From the NCBI GenBank assembly GCA_016234685.1, contig JACRAT010000004.1:1-51957 (forward strand): DNA of 51,957 nt, written 5' to 3'. This document shows, piece after piece, positions 26,027 to 34,685 of this stretch. Source of the DNA: Nitrosomonadales bacterium. GTDB taxonomy: Bacteria; Pseudomonadota; Gammaproteobacteria; Burkholderiales; Gallionellaceae. A model generated the notes under the pieces. That model was not told the DNA's origin and made no database searches. It was given only the letters and a program-made list of their open reading frames with translations. A program made the translations under genes and the position numbers. Each line of letters begins with the position of its first letter. The stretch's first letter is position 1.

Positions 26027-27151
26027 ATGTTTTTCGGCAAAACGCGTGAAGAAGCAACACATCTGCGCCAGCAACTGCAAGAAGCCGAGAGAGAGAATGC
26101 GCGGCTGAGCAATGAGCTGGACGACTTCCGTCGCCAAGCCGCTTCGCTTCAGTCAGAGTTGGACTCTTCTCGGAATAGAAACTCAGTCAACGCCAGCATC
26201 CACGCCAACCTCCAATCCTTCGGTGACTCGTTCAACGCCTTGCAACAATCTCAGGTGCAGATGGCCGGTTCGATGAAGAGCGAGAAGCAGACCGCCATCG
26301 AGACCGCCAGTATCTCCGGCGCGAATCGCGCTGCGGTGGTGAAGATCGCAGACGATCTGGTCGCGCTCTCGCACGAGACTCAGCAGACTTCCAGCAATGT
26401 GAACAACCTGACCCAGCGGGCCGGACAGATCAATGGCATCGTCAAGCTGATCCGCGAGATCGCCGATCAGACCAATCTTTTGGCGCTCAATGCGGCCATC
26501 GAAGCGGCGCGGGCGGGTGAGCAGGGGCGCGGCTTCGCCGTGGTGGCGGACGAAGTGCGCAAGCTGGCCGAGCGCACGGCAAATGCGACCAGCGAGATCT
26601 CCGGGTTGGTCGGCGTGATTCAGCAAGAGGCCGACCAGACGCGCAACGAGATGTCGAAATGGGCAGGGAAGTCAGAGTCGTTCAGTCGCGAAGTCGGCGG
26701 CGTGATGGACAGCATGAAGCGTTTGCTCGACCTCTCTCATCAGATGGAAGGTACGATCTCGGCTGCTGCGTTGCGCAGCTTCGTGGAAGTCGCCAAGGTC
26801 GATCATATCCTCTACAAATTCGATATCTACAAGGTGCTGATGGATATGTCGGATCGTACCTGCAACAGTTTCTCTTCCCACTCCGGCTGTCGTCTCGGCA
26901 AGTGGTACTACGAGGGCGAGGGAAAAGACTGTTTCTCTAGGCTGGACGGCTTTCGGGATGTCGAGGCGCCGCACAAAGCCTTTCACCAGTACGGATGTGC
27001 GGCGGTGGAGGAGTACCGCAATGGCAATCTTGCACAGGCCTTGTCGCTGGTGGGCAAGATGGAGGCGGCCAGTATGCAGGTCATCAATGCGCTGGAGCGC
27101 ATCGCCAAGTCAGGCGAGAACGACGTCAGTTTGCTGTGTCACTCGTCGTAG
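26027..27151 (+). CDS. Soluble methyl-accepting chemotaxis protein with CZB domain
   Basis: A 374-residue chemoreceptor with no membrane segment. An N-terminal coiled coil (7-50) leads into a signalling domain whose hairpin tip [21 protein letters not shown]...[12 protein letters not shown] (144-180) binds CheA/CheW. A C-terminal chemoreceptor zinc-binding (CZB) domain carries H260, C288 ([17 protein letters not shown]), H316 and H320. CZB domains elsewhere sense zinc or hypochlorite. The gene has its own sigma-28 promoter and follows the ODP gene, so it probably relays an oxygen or iron signal to the flagella. Its last 26 bases overlap the convergent gamma carbonic anhydrase gene. Confidence 0.93.
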   Translation: MFFGKTREEATHLRQQLQEAERENARLSNELDDFRRQAASLQSELDSSRNRNSVNASIHANLQSFGDSFNALQQSQVQMAGSMKSEKQTAIETASISGANRAAVVKIADDLVALSHETQQTSSNVNNLTQRAGQINGIVKLIREIADQTNLLALNAAIEAARAGEQGRGFAVVADEVRKLAERTANATSEISGLVGVIQQEADQTRNEMSKWAGKSESFSREVGGVMDSMKRLLDLSHQMEGTISAAALRSFVEVAKVDHILYKFDIYKVLMDMSDRTCNSFSSHSGCRLGKWYYEGEGKDCFSRLDGFRDVEAPHKAFHQYGCAAVEEYRNGNLAQALSLVGKMEAASMQVINALERIAKSGENDVSLLCHSS

Positions 27152-27671
27152 CGATTACAGCGAGGTCGCGCAGATAAGTCTCTAGGTTTTTCACATAGCG
27201 CGCCGCGTTGGCGTGCATCGCCGCTATCTCATCGTCGGACAGAGTGCGCAGCACTTTGCCCGGTGCGCCGACCACCAGCGAGTTGTCGGGGATGATTTTG
27301 CCTTCGGTCACCAGTGCGTTCGCTCCGATCAGACAGTTCCTACCGATCACCGCGCCGTTCAGCACGGTGGCCTGAATGCCGATCAGCGAGCCGTCGCCTA
27401 CCGTGCAGCCATGCACCGCCGCCAGATGGCCGATGGTGACGTTGCTGCCGATGAGGGTGGGCGCGCCTTTCTCAGTATGCAGCACCGCACCATCCTGCAC
27501 GTTGCTGTTCTCGCCGACATGGATGGGCTCGATGTCGCCGCGCAGCACCGCGCCGAACCAGATGCTGACGTTGTTCTCCAACACCACGTCGCCGATCACG
27601 GCGGCGCTGTCGGCGATGAAGTGCTGGTCGCCACGCAACTCAGGGGTGCGGTCGCCCAGTCGGTAGAGCAT
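27126..27671 (-). CDS. Gamma carbonic anhydrase family protein
   Basis: A 181-residue left-handed beta-helix protein (hexapeptide repeats such as [22 protein letters not shown]). Zinc-ligand histidines are expected in [17 protein letters not shown] and that neighbourhood, as in YrdA/CaiE-like gamma-CA proteins. Many family members have little or no carbonic anhydrase activity, so function is left open. The start is coupled to the stop of the GlcG/HbpS gene (TAATG on the minus strand), and the 3' end overlaps the chemoreceptor gene tail to tail. Confidence 0.9.
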   Translation of the reverse strand: MLYRLGDRTPELRGDQHFIADSAAVIGDVVLENNVSIWFGAVLRGDIEPIHVGENSNVQDGAVLHTEKGAPTLIGSNVTIGHLAAVHGCTVGDGSLIGIQATVLNGAVIGRNCLIGANALVTEGKIIPDNSLVVGAPGKVLRTLSDDEIAAMHANAARYVKNLETYLRDLAVIATTSDTAN

Positions 27672-28069
27672 TACAGCGCCGCCACGCCCGCTGCTGCGAT
27701 CTGGCCGTCCTGCACCGCGCGTACGCCGCTGATGCCCAGCCCGCCGATCACCACGCCATCACGCAACAGTGGCACGCCGCCTTCCGCCGGAATCACGCCG
27801 GGCAGGGCGAGGTGGATCAGGCGGCCAGTCAGCACCGCCTGTTCCGAATCCTTGGTGGCGTACTGAAAGGCGACCGCCGCGTGCGCCTTCATGATCGCCG
27901 TTTCCACGCTACCGAACTTGGTGTCGTGGCTGCGTTGCAGATACAGCAGATGGCCGCCGTCGTCGGCGATGGCGATGGTCACTTTCCAGCCATTGCGCAG
28001 CGCCTCGGCCTCGGCAGCGGCGGCGATGCGGCGGGCATCTTCCAAGGAGAGGATGGGTTTGGTGGGCAT
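27671..28069 (-). CDS. GlcG/HbpS family heme-binding-like protein
   Basis: A 132-residue DUF336 protein. It opens [17 protein letters not shown] and contains [54 protein letters not shown], the standard family pattern. HbpS of Streptomyces binds heme and iron, while GlcG lies in glycolate loci; the role here is unknown. No signal peptide is seen. It is translated with the gamma carbonic anhydrase gene by a one-base overlap. Confidence 0.88.
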   Translation of the reverse strand: MPTKPILSLEDARRIAAAAEAEALRNGWKVTIAIADDGGHLLYLQRSHDTKFGSVETAIMKAHAAVAFQYATKDSEQAVLTGRLIHLALPGVIPAEGGVPLLRDGVVIGGLGISGVRAVQDGQIAAAGVAAL

Positions 28070-28093
28070 AATCTGCTCCTGAATAATCCGTCA

Positions 28094-28206
28094 TTCCCGC
28101 GCAGGCGGGAATCCAGTAGTTGCACCGCCACGCAAGCAGGACAGGACATCGGGCTTGTCCGCTACGCGGAGTGTTTGATTGGGCTGGATTCCCGCCTGCG
28201 CGGGAA
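28094..28206. repeat. Inverted pair of REP-like palindromes (REPIN)
   Basis: A 23-base element TTCCCGCGCAGGCGGGAATC... (28094-28116) and its exact reverse complement (28184-28206) enclose 67 bases. Each arm is itself a CCCGC/GCGGG palindrome. This is the form of a REP doublet lying in the gap between adk and the GlcG/HbpS gene. No RAYT gene is next to it. Confidence 0.9.
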
Positions 28207-28225
28207 CACCCCATTCCCACCCCGA

Positions 28226-28245
28226 CCTTCCCCTTGAAGGGGAGG
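28226..28245. repeat. Palindrome of the DUF559-associated repeat type
   Basis: CCTTCCCCTTGAAGGGGAGG, preceded by CCCACCCCGA. It resembles the first part of the units around the DUF559 gene. It lies just after the adk stop and may also end that transcript, although no T-run follows on the minus strand. Confidence 0.7.
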
Positions 28246-28250
28246 GCGCT

Positions 28251-28907
<657 letters not shown>

Positions 28908-28940
28908 TTATATTCCCTTCGTTTATTAACGGTTGTAATT

Positions 28941-29037
28941 GAGGGAAGGGGGAAGGGAGAAGGGAGAAGGGAGAAGGGGCGGAGTGCCGGTTTTACCCTT
29001 TACCCTTTACCCTTCTCCCTTCCCGTTTTCTCCCTTA
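28941..29037. repeat. Heptamer repeats, G-rich then C-rich
   Basis: On the plus strand several GGGAGAA units in tandem (28941-28979) are followed, after about 14 bases, by TTTACCC/CTTCTCC units (28993-29037). The two tracts can pair imperfectly, and the G-rich one has at least four runs of GGG with short loops, a quadruplex-capable pattern. The tract ends at the kdsB stop codon. It fills the kdsB-adk gap. Confidence 0.85.
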
Positions 29038-29829
29038 CCTCATCCCGAATAACTCTCTGGCCAAATGCAGGTCGGCCTCGGTATCCACCCCTGCTGGTGG
29101 CGCATCGTCGGTGACGGTGACGCCGATTTTATAGCCGTGCCACAACGCCCGCAGTTGCTCCAGCGCCTCGAACTGTTCGATGGCGGCGGGAGCGAGTTGG
29201 CTGTAAGCGCGCAGAAAACTGGCGCGGTAGGCGTAGATGCCGATGTGGCGCAACACGGGCAATTGTTCCGGCAATGACTCCCTCGCCCCTTGGGAGCGGG
29301 GTGGGGTGAGGGAGCCTGCCGCAAATAAATCCCTAGGGTACGGAATAGGTGCGCGGCTGAAATACAGCGCGTTGCCGTCACGATCCAGCACCGCCTTGAC
29401 GATGTTCGGATTGCGGAAGTCGGCTTCGTTGTGGATGGCGTGGCAGGCGGTGGCGATGGCGCACTCGGGATGGTCGGCCAGATGCTGCGCCACGGCTCGA
29501 ATCAGTTGCGGCGGGATCAGCGGCTCGTCGCCCTGCACGTTGACCACGATGGTGTCGTCGCTCCAACCGCGCTGCTCAACTACTTCGGCCAAACGGTCGG
29601 TGCCGCTAGCGTGATGCTCATGGGTGAGGCAAGCCTTGAAGCCGTGTTCATGCACGGCGGCGGCGATGGCGTGATGGTCGGTGGCGATCCAGATCTGCCG
29701 TGCGCCGCTCTGCGCTGCTTGTTCCGCTACCCGCACCACCATCGGTTTGCCCGCGATAGGCAGCAGCGGCTTGCCGGGCAGGCGAGTGGAAGCGTGGCGG
29801 GCGGGGATGACGACGTGGAACGCGGTCAT
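29035..29829 (-). CDS. kdsB: 3-deoxy-manno-octulosonate cytidylyltransferase
   Basis: A 264-residue enzyme activating Kdo with CTP for LPS core synthesis. Opens with [31 protein letters not shown] and [10 protein letters not shown] are family motifs. The frame is open upstream, but ATG 29829 overlaps the Trm112 stop (ATGA) and fits the family start. A run of about 12 residues ([12 protein letters not shown]) between FAAG and the [10 protein letters not shown] segment is extra compared with other KdsB proteins. It is encoded by a palindromic repeat inserted in frame (29278-29314). The active-site motifs are untouched, so the protein is probably functional. Confidence 0.95.
   Translation of the reverse strand: MTAFHVVIPARHASTRLPGKPLLPIAGKPMVVRVAEQAAQSGARQIWIATDHHAIAAAVHEHGFKACLTHEHHASGTDRLAEVVEQRGWSDDTIVVNVQGDEPLIPPQLIRAVAQHLADHPECAIATACHAIHNEADFRNPNIVKAVLDRDGNALYFSRAPIPYPRDLFAAGSLTPPRSQGARESLPEQLPVLRHIGIYAYRASFLRAYSQLAPAAIEQFEALEQLRALWHGYKIGVTVTDDAPPAGVDTEADLHLARELFGMR
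29278..29314. repeat. Palindromic repeat inserted in frame within kdsB
   Basis: CTCCCTC...GAGGGAG outer arms with an inner GCCCC/GGGGT pairing, closely resembling the element at 44480-44528 in lysA (CCCTCACCCC / GGGGTGAGGG in opposite orientation). The coding frame runs through it without a stop. Confidence 0.8.
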
Positions 29830-30014
29830 TTCAGGGCTTCGGCTTCTTCCGCTGTCAGCTTGCGCGCCTCGTCGGCCAGCATCACCGGGATGTCGTCCTT
29901 GATGGCGAAGGCCAGCCGGTCGGCGCGGCAAATCAGTTCCTGCTCGGCCTTGTGGTAGATCAGCGGTGATTTGCACAGCGGGCAAACTAGGATGTCGAGC
30001 AGTTTAGCGTCCAT
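29826..30014 (-). CDS. Trm112 family protein (YcaR-like)
   Basis: A 62-residue small protein of the Trm112/UPF0434 family. It starts [18 protein letters not shown], with CxxC (11-14) and a later single Cys (29). Eukaryotic Trm112 activates methyltransferases; bacterial homologues are nearly always found between lpxK and kdsB, as here. Coupled on both sides by overlapping stop/start codons. Confidence 0.95.
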   Translation of the reverse strand: MDAKLLDILVCPLCKSPLIYHKAEQELICRADRLAFAIKDDIPVMLADEARKLTAEEAEALK

Positions 30015-30991
30015 TATGGCGTGATCTTCTTTAGGATTAAGGCGGTTAGCGCCGGGTCGACTTGCGCGTCCACACGCAGTGCCCAGCAGTTCTCATTAGC
30101 GAGTGGAGTGCATTTTACCGCATCTTTTTCAGTCATGAGTACCGCGTCGGCAGCGGGGTGGTCGAGGTCGGAGGCGACGAAGCAGTGATGATCTGGAAAG
30201 GGGTGGCGGACGATGGTCAGGCCCAGCGATTCCAGATGGCGGAAGAAGCGCTCCGGGTGTCCGATGCCGGCGACGGCGTGCAGTTTAAGGTCGCGTAGCC
30301 CACTCGCATCGCGCGTCACCGAGGGGTTGAGCAGATTGTAGAAAACTGCGCCGGCCAGTTGCATGGCGAACTCGCCGGACTGCGGTTCGCCGCCGTTGAT
30401 TACGACCGCATCGACTTGGCGCAGGCGCGCGGCTGATTCGCGCAACGGTCCGGCGGGCAGCAGCAGGCCGTTACCCAGCCGTCGCACGCCATCGACCACG
30501 GCTATCTCGACATCGCGCTGCAAACGGTAATGTTGCAGGCCGTCGTCGCTGAGCAGCACGTCGCATTCCGGGTGGGCGGTGAGCAGCGCTTGTGCCGCCG
30601 CGACGCGGTCACGTCCCACCCACACCGGACACAGGCCGCGTTGCGCCATCAGCAGCGGCTCGTCGCCTACCTCGGCTGCGGTGTTGCTGGCGGCATCGAC
30701 TGGATGAGCGCCGTTGATTGCACCGCCGTAGCCTCGGCTGATGATGGCGGGATGCCAGCCTGCGTCCGTCAGTTGCTGGACGAGGTGCAGGGTGAGCGGG
30801 GTCTTGCCGCTGCCGCCGACGCTGATGTTGCCGACGATGATGACAGGGGCGGGGAGCTTGAAGCTGGGCAACAGGCCGCTACGATAGAGGGCGCGGCGCA
30901 GGGCGGCGAGGGCGGCGAACAGCGCACTCGCCGGGAACAGGATGAGGTGCAGCGGGGACAACCGATACCAGTGTCGTTCCAGCCAGTGCAT
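30014..30991 (-). CDS. lpxK: Tetraacyldisaccharide 4'-kinase
   Basis: A 325-residue inner-membrane-associated kinase that adds the 4' phosphate to lipid A precursor. An N-terminal hydrophobic helix ([18 protein letters not shown]) is followed by the P-loop [15 protein letters not shown] (about 52-66). [17 protein letters not shown] and the C-terminal HCF..D segment (FPDHHCF) are family marks. The stop and start overlap neighbours by one base (TAATG), linking it to exbD and Trm112. Confidence 0.96.
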   Translation of the reverse strand: MHWLERHWYRLSPLHLILFPASALFAALAALRRALYRSGLLPSFKLPAPVIIVGNISVGGSGKTPLTLHLVQQLTDAGWHPAIISRGYGGAINGAHPVDAASNTAAEVGDEPLLMAQRGLCPVWVGRDRVAAAQALLTAHPECDVLLSDDGLQHYRLQRDVEIAVVDGVRRLGNGLLLPAGPLRESAARLRQVDAVVINGGEPQSGEFAMQLAGAVFYNLLNPSVTRDASGLRDLKLHAVAGIGHPERFFRHLESLGLTIVRHPFPDHHCFVASDLDHPAADAVLMTEKDAVKCTPLANENCWALRVDAQVDPALTALILKKITP

Positions 30992-31416
30992 TATTTGCCG
31001 AGGCGCTGCTCGGTCTTGAAGGTGATGCTGGTGTAGCCCGCTAGTCGGGCGGCTTCCATGATGTTGACCACGGATTGGTGCGTGGCCTTGGCATCGGCGC
31101 TGATGACGATGACCGGCTGCTTCTCGTCCCCCGCTGCGCGGCGTAGTTCGCCGGCCAGTTTGTCGATGCTGGCGACGGTCGCGGGCTGGTCGTTGATGGC
31201 GTAATTCTCGTTCGCGTCCACCGAGACGTTGATCTGCTTGTTGACCTTGCTTTCCGGCGTCTCGCCGCCCGCCTGTGGCAGATTGATTTGCAAGCCGGAA
31301 AGGTTGGCGTAAGTCGTCGTCACCATCAGGAAGATCAGGATCACCAGCAGGATGTCGATCATCGGGATCAGGTTGATCTCCGGCTCCTCGCGTGTGCGCC
31401 CACGTTGAAAATTCAT
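30991..31416 (-). CDS. exbD: ExbD/TolR family proton channel component
   Basis: A 141-residue protein with one TM helix (about 17-36, containing the key Asp in PMIDILLVILIFLM) and a periplasmic domain. With the ExbB-like product it forms a proton-driven motor. In betaproteobacteria this exbB-exbD pair before lpxK may serve TonB-type transport; no tonB is next to it. The gap to exbB is 13 bases. Confidence 0.93.
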   Translation of the reverse strand: MNFQRGRTREEPEINLIPMIDILLVILIFLMVTTTYANLSGLQINLPQAGGETPESKVNKQINVSVDANENYAINDQPATVASIDKLAGELRRAAGDEKQPVIVISADAKATHQSVVNIMEAARLAGYTSITFKTEQRLGK

Positions 31417-31429
31417 GGCGGCAGCGTCC

Positions 31430-32038
31430 TTATTTCTGACGTTCGCCGTGCGCGATCTCGACCAGCTTGATCGCCTGTTGCTCCATCTCCACGGTCAGCG
31501 AGTCGACCTTGGAACGAAAATGGCGGTAGAAGATCATGCTGGGGATGGCGACGATCAGGCCTAGCGCGGTGTTGTACAGCGCGACCGAAATGCCGTGAGC
31601 CAGTACCGAGGGCGTATTGCCAGCCGCGCTTTGAGCACCGAAGATCTCAATCATGCCGATGACTGTGCCGAACAGGCCCAGCAGGGGGCTGATCGAAGCG
31701 ATGGTGCCCAGCGTGGTGAGGAAGCGTTCCAGTTCGTGAGTGGTGGCACGGCCAGCCTCTTCGATGGCCTCCTTCATCACTTCGGGGGAGCTCTTGAGGT
31801 TCTTCAGGCCCGCCGCGAAGATGCGCCCCAGCGGCGAGTGAGTGGAAAGACGAGTCAGCATGGTTTCGGTGACGCCGTTCTGCTCCAGCTCTTTGATGAC
31901 TTGGGGCAGCAGGTCGGCGGGGGCGACGGTCTTGTTGCGCAGAAAGGTCAGTCGTTCGGCAATCAGCGCAACGGCGATGATCGAAGTGATAATCAGTAAC
32001 CAGATAGGCCAGCCGGCCGCTTCAACTATGGCAAACAC
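31430..32038 (-). CDS. exbB: ExbB/TolQ family proton channel protein
   Basis: A 202-residue MotA/TolQ/ExbB protein with three TM helices (about 10-30, 105-130, 145-170). It includes the family stretch LERFLTTLGTIASISPLLGLFGTVIGMIEIF and SVALYNTALGLIVAIPSM. First gene of a minus-strand run ending in kdsB/adk. It starts MFAIVEAAGWPIW with SD TGGAGA. A sigma-70-like promoter is seen upstream. Confidence 0.94.
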   Translation of the reverse strand: MFAIVEAAGWPIWLLIITSIIAVALIAERLTFLRNKTVAPADLLPQVIKELEQNGVTETMLTRLSTHSPLGRIFAAGLKNLKSSPEVMKEAIEEAGRATTHELERFLTTLGTIASISPLLGLFGTVIGMIEIFGAQSAAGNTPSVLAHGISVALYNTALGLIVAIPSMIFYRHFRSKVDSLTVEMEQQAIKLVEIAHGERQK

Positions 32039-32074
32039 TCAACGTCTCCAGATGTGCTTAAATTGACGGGGCGA

Positions 32075-32103
32075 ACTGTAGCGTGTCGGGTATGTTTGAG
32101 CAA
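32075..32103 (-). promoter_or_regulatory. Probable promoter of the exbB-exbD-lpxK operon
   Basis: On the minus strand TTGCTC (32103-32098), a 17-base spacer and TACAGT (32080-32075), 37 bases before the exbB ATG. Moderate match to sigma-70; no clear Fur box. Confidence 0.45.
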
Positions 32104-32180
32104 GGTTTCTCACCTTCAACTTGAGTATTTCGCGCTTACTCCGCTATTGCAAAAGGGTTTTATTACTTCCCCACATAAAC

Positions 32181-32201
32181 TGTGGATAACTTTGTGGATG
32201 A
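32181..32201 (+). promoter_or_regulatory. Two DnaA-box-like sites between exbB and xseA
   Basis: TGTGGATAA (32181-32189) is the exact complement of the TTATCCACA DnaA box. TGTGGATGA (32193-32201) differs by one base and lies 12 bases on, about one helical turn. An A+T-rich stretch (32225-32290) follows. The rest of the 344-base gene-free region 32039-32382 holds the exbB promoter on one side and no further recognised element on the xseA side. Confidence 0.55.
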
Positions 32202-32382
32202 ACTGGTAGTGAAGGGGCTAATGCCCTGCGAAATATAGATTATTTTGGTGTTGCTCATTTTTTGTGCGCCAATTAATTCGTTTAAAAACAACTGGATGCT
32301 GTAAGTTGCAATTGCCGAAGAGGATGTGTGCCCCGCAAAGTGGCGTGGATGCTGGCGTTGTGAGTTATTGCGGGATGTCAAG

Positions 32383-33726
32383 ATGAGTTTCGAACATTTT
32401 CTTGCTGACAAGAACCGGATTTTGAGCGTAGGCGAGTTGATGCGCTCGGTGCGCCAGTTGCTGGAGGGCGGCCTGCCATTGATGTGGGTGAAAGGCGAGA
32501 TTTCCAACCTTACGCAGGCTGCGTCCGGGCACTGGTATCTCTCGCTCAAAGACGAGCGCGCGCAGGTGCGTTGTGTCATGTTTCGCAACCGAAATCAGTT
32601 CCTCGACTGGCAGCCGAGGAACGGCGCGCAAGTCGAGATACTGGCGCTCGCCACACTTTACGAGGCGCGCGGCGATTTTCAGTTGACCATCGAGCAGATG
32701 CGTCCTGCCGGGCTGGGGGCGCTGTTTGAGGCCTTCGAGCGTCTCAAGCGCAAGCTTGAAGCGGAAGGGTTGTTCGACGCGGATCGCAAGCGCACCTTGC
32801 CCGAGTTCCCGCGCCGCATCGGTCTGGTCACCTCGCCGCAGGCGGCGGCGCTGCGCGATGTGCTGACGACCTTGCGGCGGCGGATGCCCGGCATCCCCGT
32901 CGTGCTCTATCCCGTACCGGTGCAGGGCGAGGGCGCAGCGGCGAAGGTCGCGCAGGCCATCGTCACCGCCAATCAACGCGCCGAATGCGATGTGCTCATC
33001 GTCTGTCGGGGTGGTGGCAGCATCGAAGACCTGTGGGCGTTCAACGAAGAGGTCGTGGCGCGAGCCATCGCGGGCAGCGCACTACCCGTGGTGAGCGGCG
33101 TCGGTCACGAGACTGATTTCACCATCTGCGATTTCGTCGCCGACCTGCGCGCCGCTACGCCCACCGCCGCTGCGCAGGCCGTCACCCCGGACCGCGCCGC
33201 GTTGAAGCAGCGTCTGCAACAAGCCGAACAGCGCTTGGCACGCGCCCAGCAAGGGATGCTCCAGCGTGCGATGCAGCAGCTCGATTATCTGCAACGGCGG
33301 CTGGTGCATCCGGCGGCGCGTGCGCAGCAGCAGGTGCAGCATCTAGACCACTTGCGGCAGCGCTTGGGTGGAGCGCTGGCTTACGGTTTGCAGCGTCAGC
33401 GTTGGCGCTGGCAGGCCGCCAGCCAGCGACTCGACGCCGCCCGGCCTGATCTTGCCAGTCTTCAACAGCGGCAAACGGTGTCGGCGACAAGGCTGCAAAC
33501 CGCGCTGCATCGCCAACTGCAACAGCGCCAAGAACGGCTGGACACGCTGGCGCAGCACCTCGTCTATCTCGATCCGCGCCAAGTGCTGGCGCGCGGTTAC
33601 AGCCTGGTGCAGGACGAGCAGGGGCGGGTGGTGTCGGATGGCGGGCGGCTGACTCCGGGCGACGAATTGCGCATCACCTTCGCGCAGGGTTGGGCGAAGG
33701 TCGGGGTGCGGCTGGCCGAGGACTGA
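32383..33726 (+). CDS. xseA: Exodeoxyribonuclease VII large subunit
   Basis: A 447-residue single-strand DNA exonuclease subunit. An N-terminal OB fold (LPLMWVKGEISNLTQAASGHWYLSLKDERAQVRCVMF) is followed by the catalytic region (VLIVCRGGGSIEDLWAFNEEVVARAIAGSALPVVSGVGHETDFTICDFVADLRAATPTAAA). A long coiled coil (280-400) rich in Gln and Arg precedes the C-terminal beta domain (DPRQVLARGYSLV). The frame opens upstream but ATG 32383 (MSFEHF) is the natural start. xseB is not in the window. Confidence 0.95.
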   Translation: MSFEHFLADKNRILSVGELMRSVRQLLEGGLPLMWVKGEISNLTQAASGHWYLSLKDERAQVRCVMFRNRNQFLDWQPRNGAQVEILALATLYEARGDFQLTIEQMRPAGLGALFEAFERLKRKLEAEGLFDADRKRTLPEFPRRIGLVTSPQAAALRDVLTTLRRRMPGIPVVLYPVPVQGEGAAAKVAQAIVTANQRAECDVLIVCRGGGSIEDLWAFNEEVVARAIAGSALPVVSGVGHETDFTICDFVADLRAATPTAAAQAVTPDRAALKQRLQQAEQRLARAQQGMLQRAMQQLDYLQRRLVHPAARAQQQVQHLDHLRQRLGGALAYGLQRQRWRWQAASQRLDAARPDLASLQQRQTVSATRLQTALHRQLQQRQERLDTLAQHLVYLDPRQVLARGYSLVQDEQGRVVSDGGRLTPGDELRITFAQGWAKVGVRLAED

Positions 33727-33809
33727 TGGCTGGCGACGGGCGCTCAATGCCCCGTTGTTACTCACGCTTTCAGGTAAAATCCGCGCCTTGATTTTTGCGT
33801 TTTTCTGTC

Positions 33810-34685
33810 ATGAAACTTTGCCACGCTTGCTATCAACTGTTCGATCGCGCCGAATGGGTCTGCCCTGCCTGTGGACATGCACCCGCGCAGCGGGATGGTT
33901 TTCCCGCATTCGCTCCAGAGCTGGCGGCGCAGAACGATGGCTTTGATCCCGAGCTGTTTCGGCGTTACGCTCAAGTCGAGGCGGGTAACTTTTGGTTCAC
34001 TGCCCGCAACGCTTTGTTGAAACGCGAGATGAGGCGCCGCTTTCCGCGTGCCGGGAAGATCTTGGAGATCGGTTGCGGCACGGGCTTCGTCCTTGCCGGC
34101 ATCCGCGAGATTTTTCCGCAGGCCCAGCTTTCCGGCAGCGACATCTTCACCGAAGGGCTGGGTTTCGCCGCGCAGCGCGTGCCTTCGGCCCAGTTGCTAC
34201 AGATGGATGCGACCGCGATCCCGTTTCGCCATGAGTTTGATCTGATCGGTGCATTCGATGTGCTGGAGCATATCGAAGACGACAAACTTGCGCTGTCGCA
34301 GATGTTCGATGCGATTAAGCCGGGCGGCGGGATCATCCTGACCGTGCCGCAGCATCCTTCGCTGTGGAGCCGCATGGACGAATACGCCCATCACAAGCGC
34401 CGTTATACTCGCCTCGAATTGCTGGGCAAGATGCACGCAGCGGGTTTCGGGGTGAGTTATGCGACCTCGTTCGTTTCGCTGTTGCTGCCCGCCATGTGGG
34501 CATCGCGGGCGATGCAGCGCAACGCGCCGGCGGTAGCGGATGGCATGGATGACGGCCTGAAGATCAATTCGCTGCTGAACGCCCTCTTCAGTGGCGTGAT
34601 GGCGCTGGAGCGCGCACTGCTCGGCATCGGGCTGACCTTTCCGGTCGGCGGTTCGCTGTTGGTGGTGGGGATCAAACGGGCATGA
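33810..34685 (+). CDS. SAM-dependent methyltransferase with N-terminal zinc ribbon
   Basis: A 291-residue protein. Residues 1-25 form a zinc ribbon (C4-x2-C7, C18-x2-C21). The class I methyltransferase core follows: motif I ILEIGCGTGF, acidic end of strand 2 GSDIF, motif near FDLIGAFDVLEHIEDD and KPGGGIILTVPQH. The C-terminus has hydrophobic stretches that may touch the membrane. Its stop overlaps the start of the ArnT-like glycosyltransferase gene (ATGA), so a role in glycan or lipid-carrier modification is likely. The methyl acceptor is unknown. Confidence 0.85.
   Translation: MKLCHACYQLFDRAEWVCPACGHAPAQRDGFPAFAPELAAQNDGFDPELFRRYAQVEAGNFWFTARNALLKREMRRRFPRAGKILEIGCGTGFVLAGIREIFPQAQLSGSDIFTEGLGFAAQRVPSAQLLQMDATAIPFRHEFDLIGAFDVLEHIEDDKLALSQMFDAIKPGGGIILTVPQHPSLWSRMDEYAHHKRRYTRLELLGKMHAAGFGVSYATSFVSLLLPAMWASRAMQRNAPAVADGMDDGLKINSLLNALFSGVMALERALLGIGLTFPVGGSLLVVGIKRA

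Noticed and set aside
28941..29037. CRISPR-like short tandem repeats
   Set aside because: Units are 7 bases, without spacers and without cas genes; a simple heptamer tract.
32161..32300. Chromosomal replication origin
   Set aside because: Only two DnaA-like boxes, and no dnaA, dnaN, gidA or parAB nearby.
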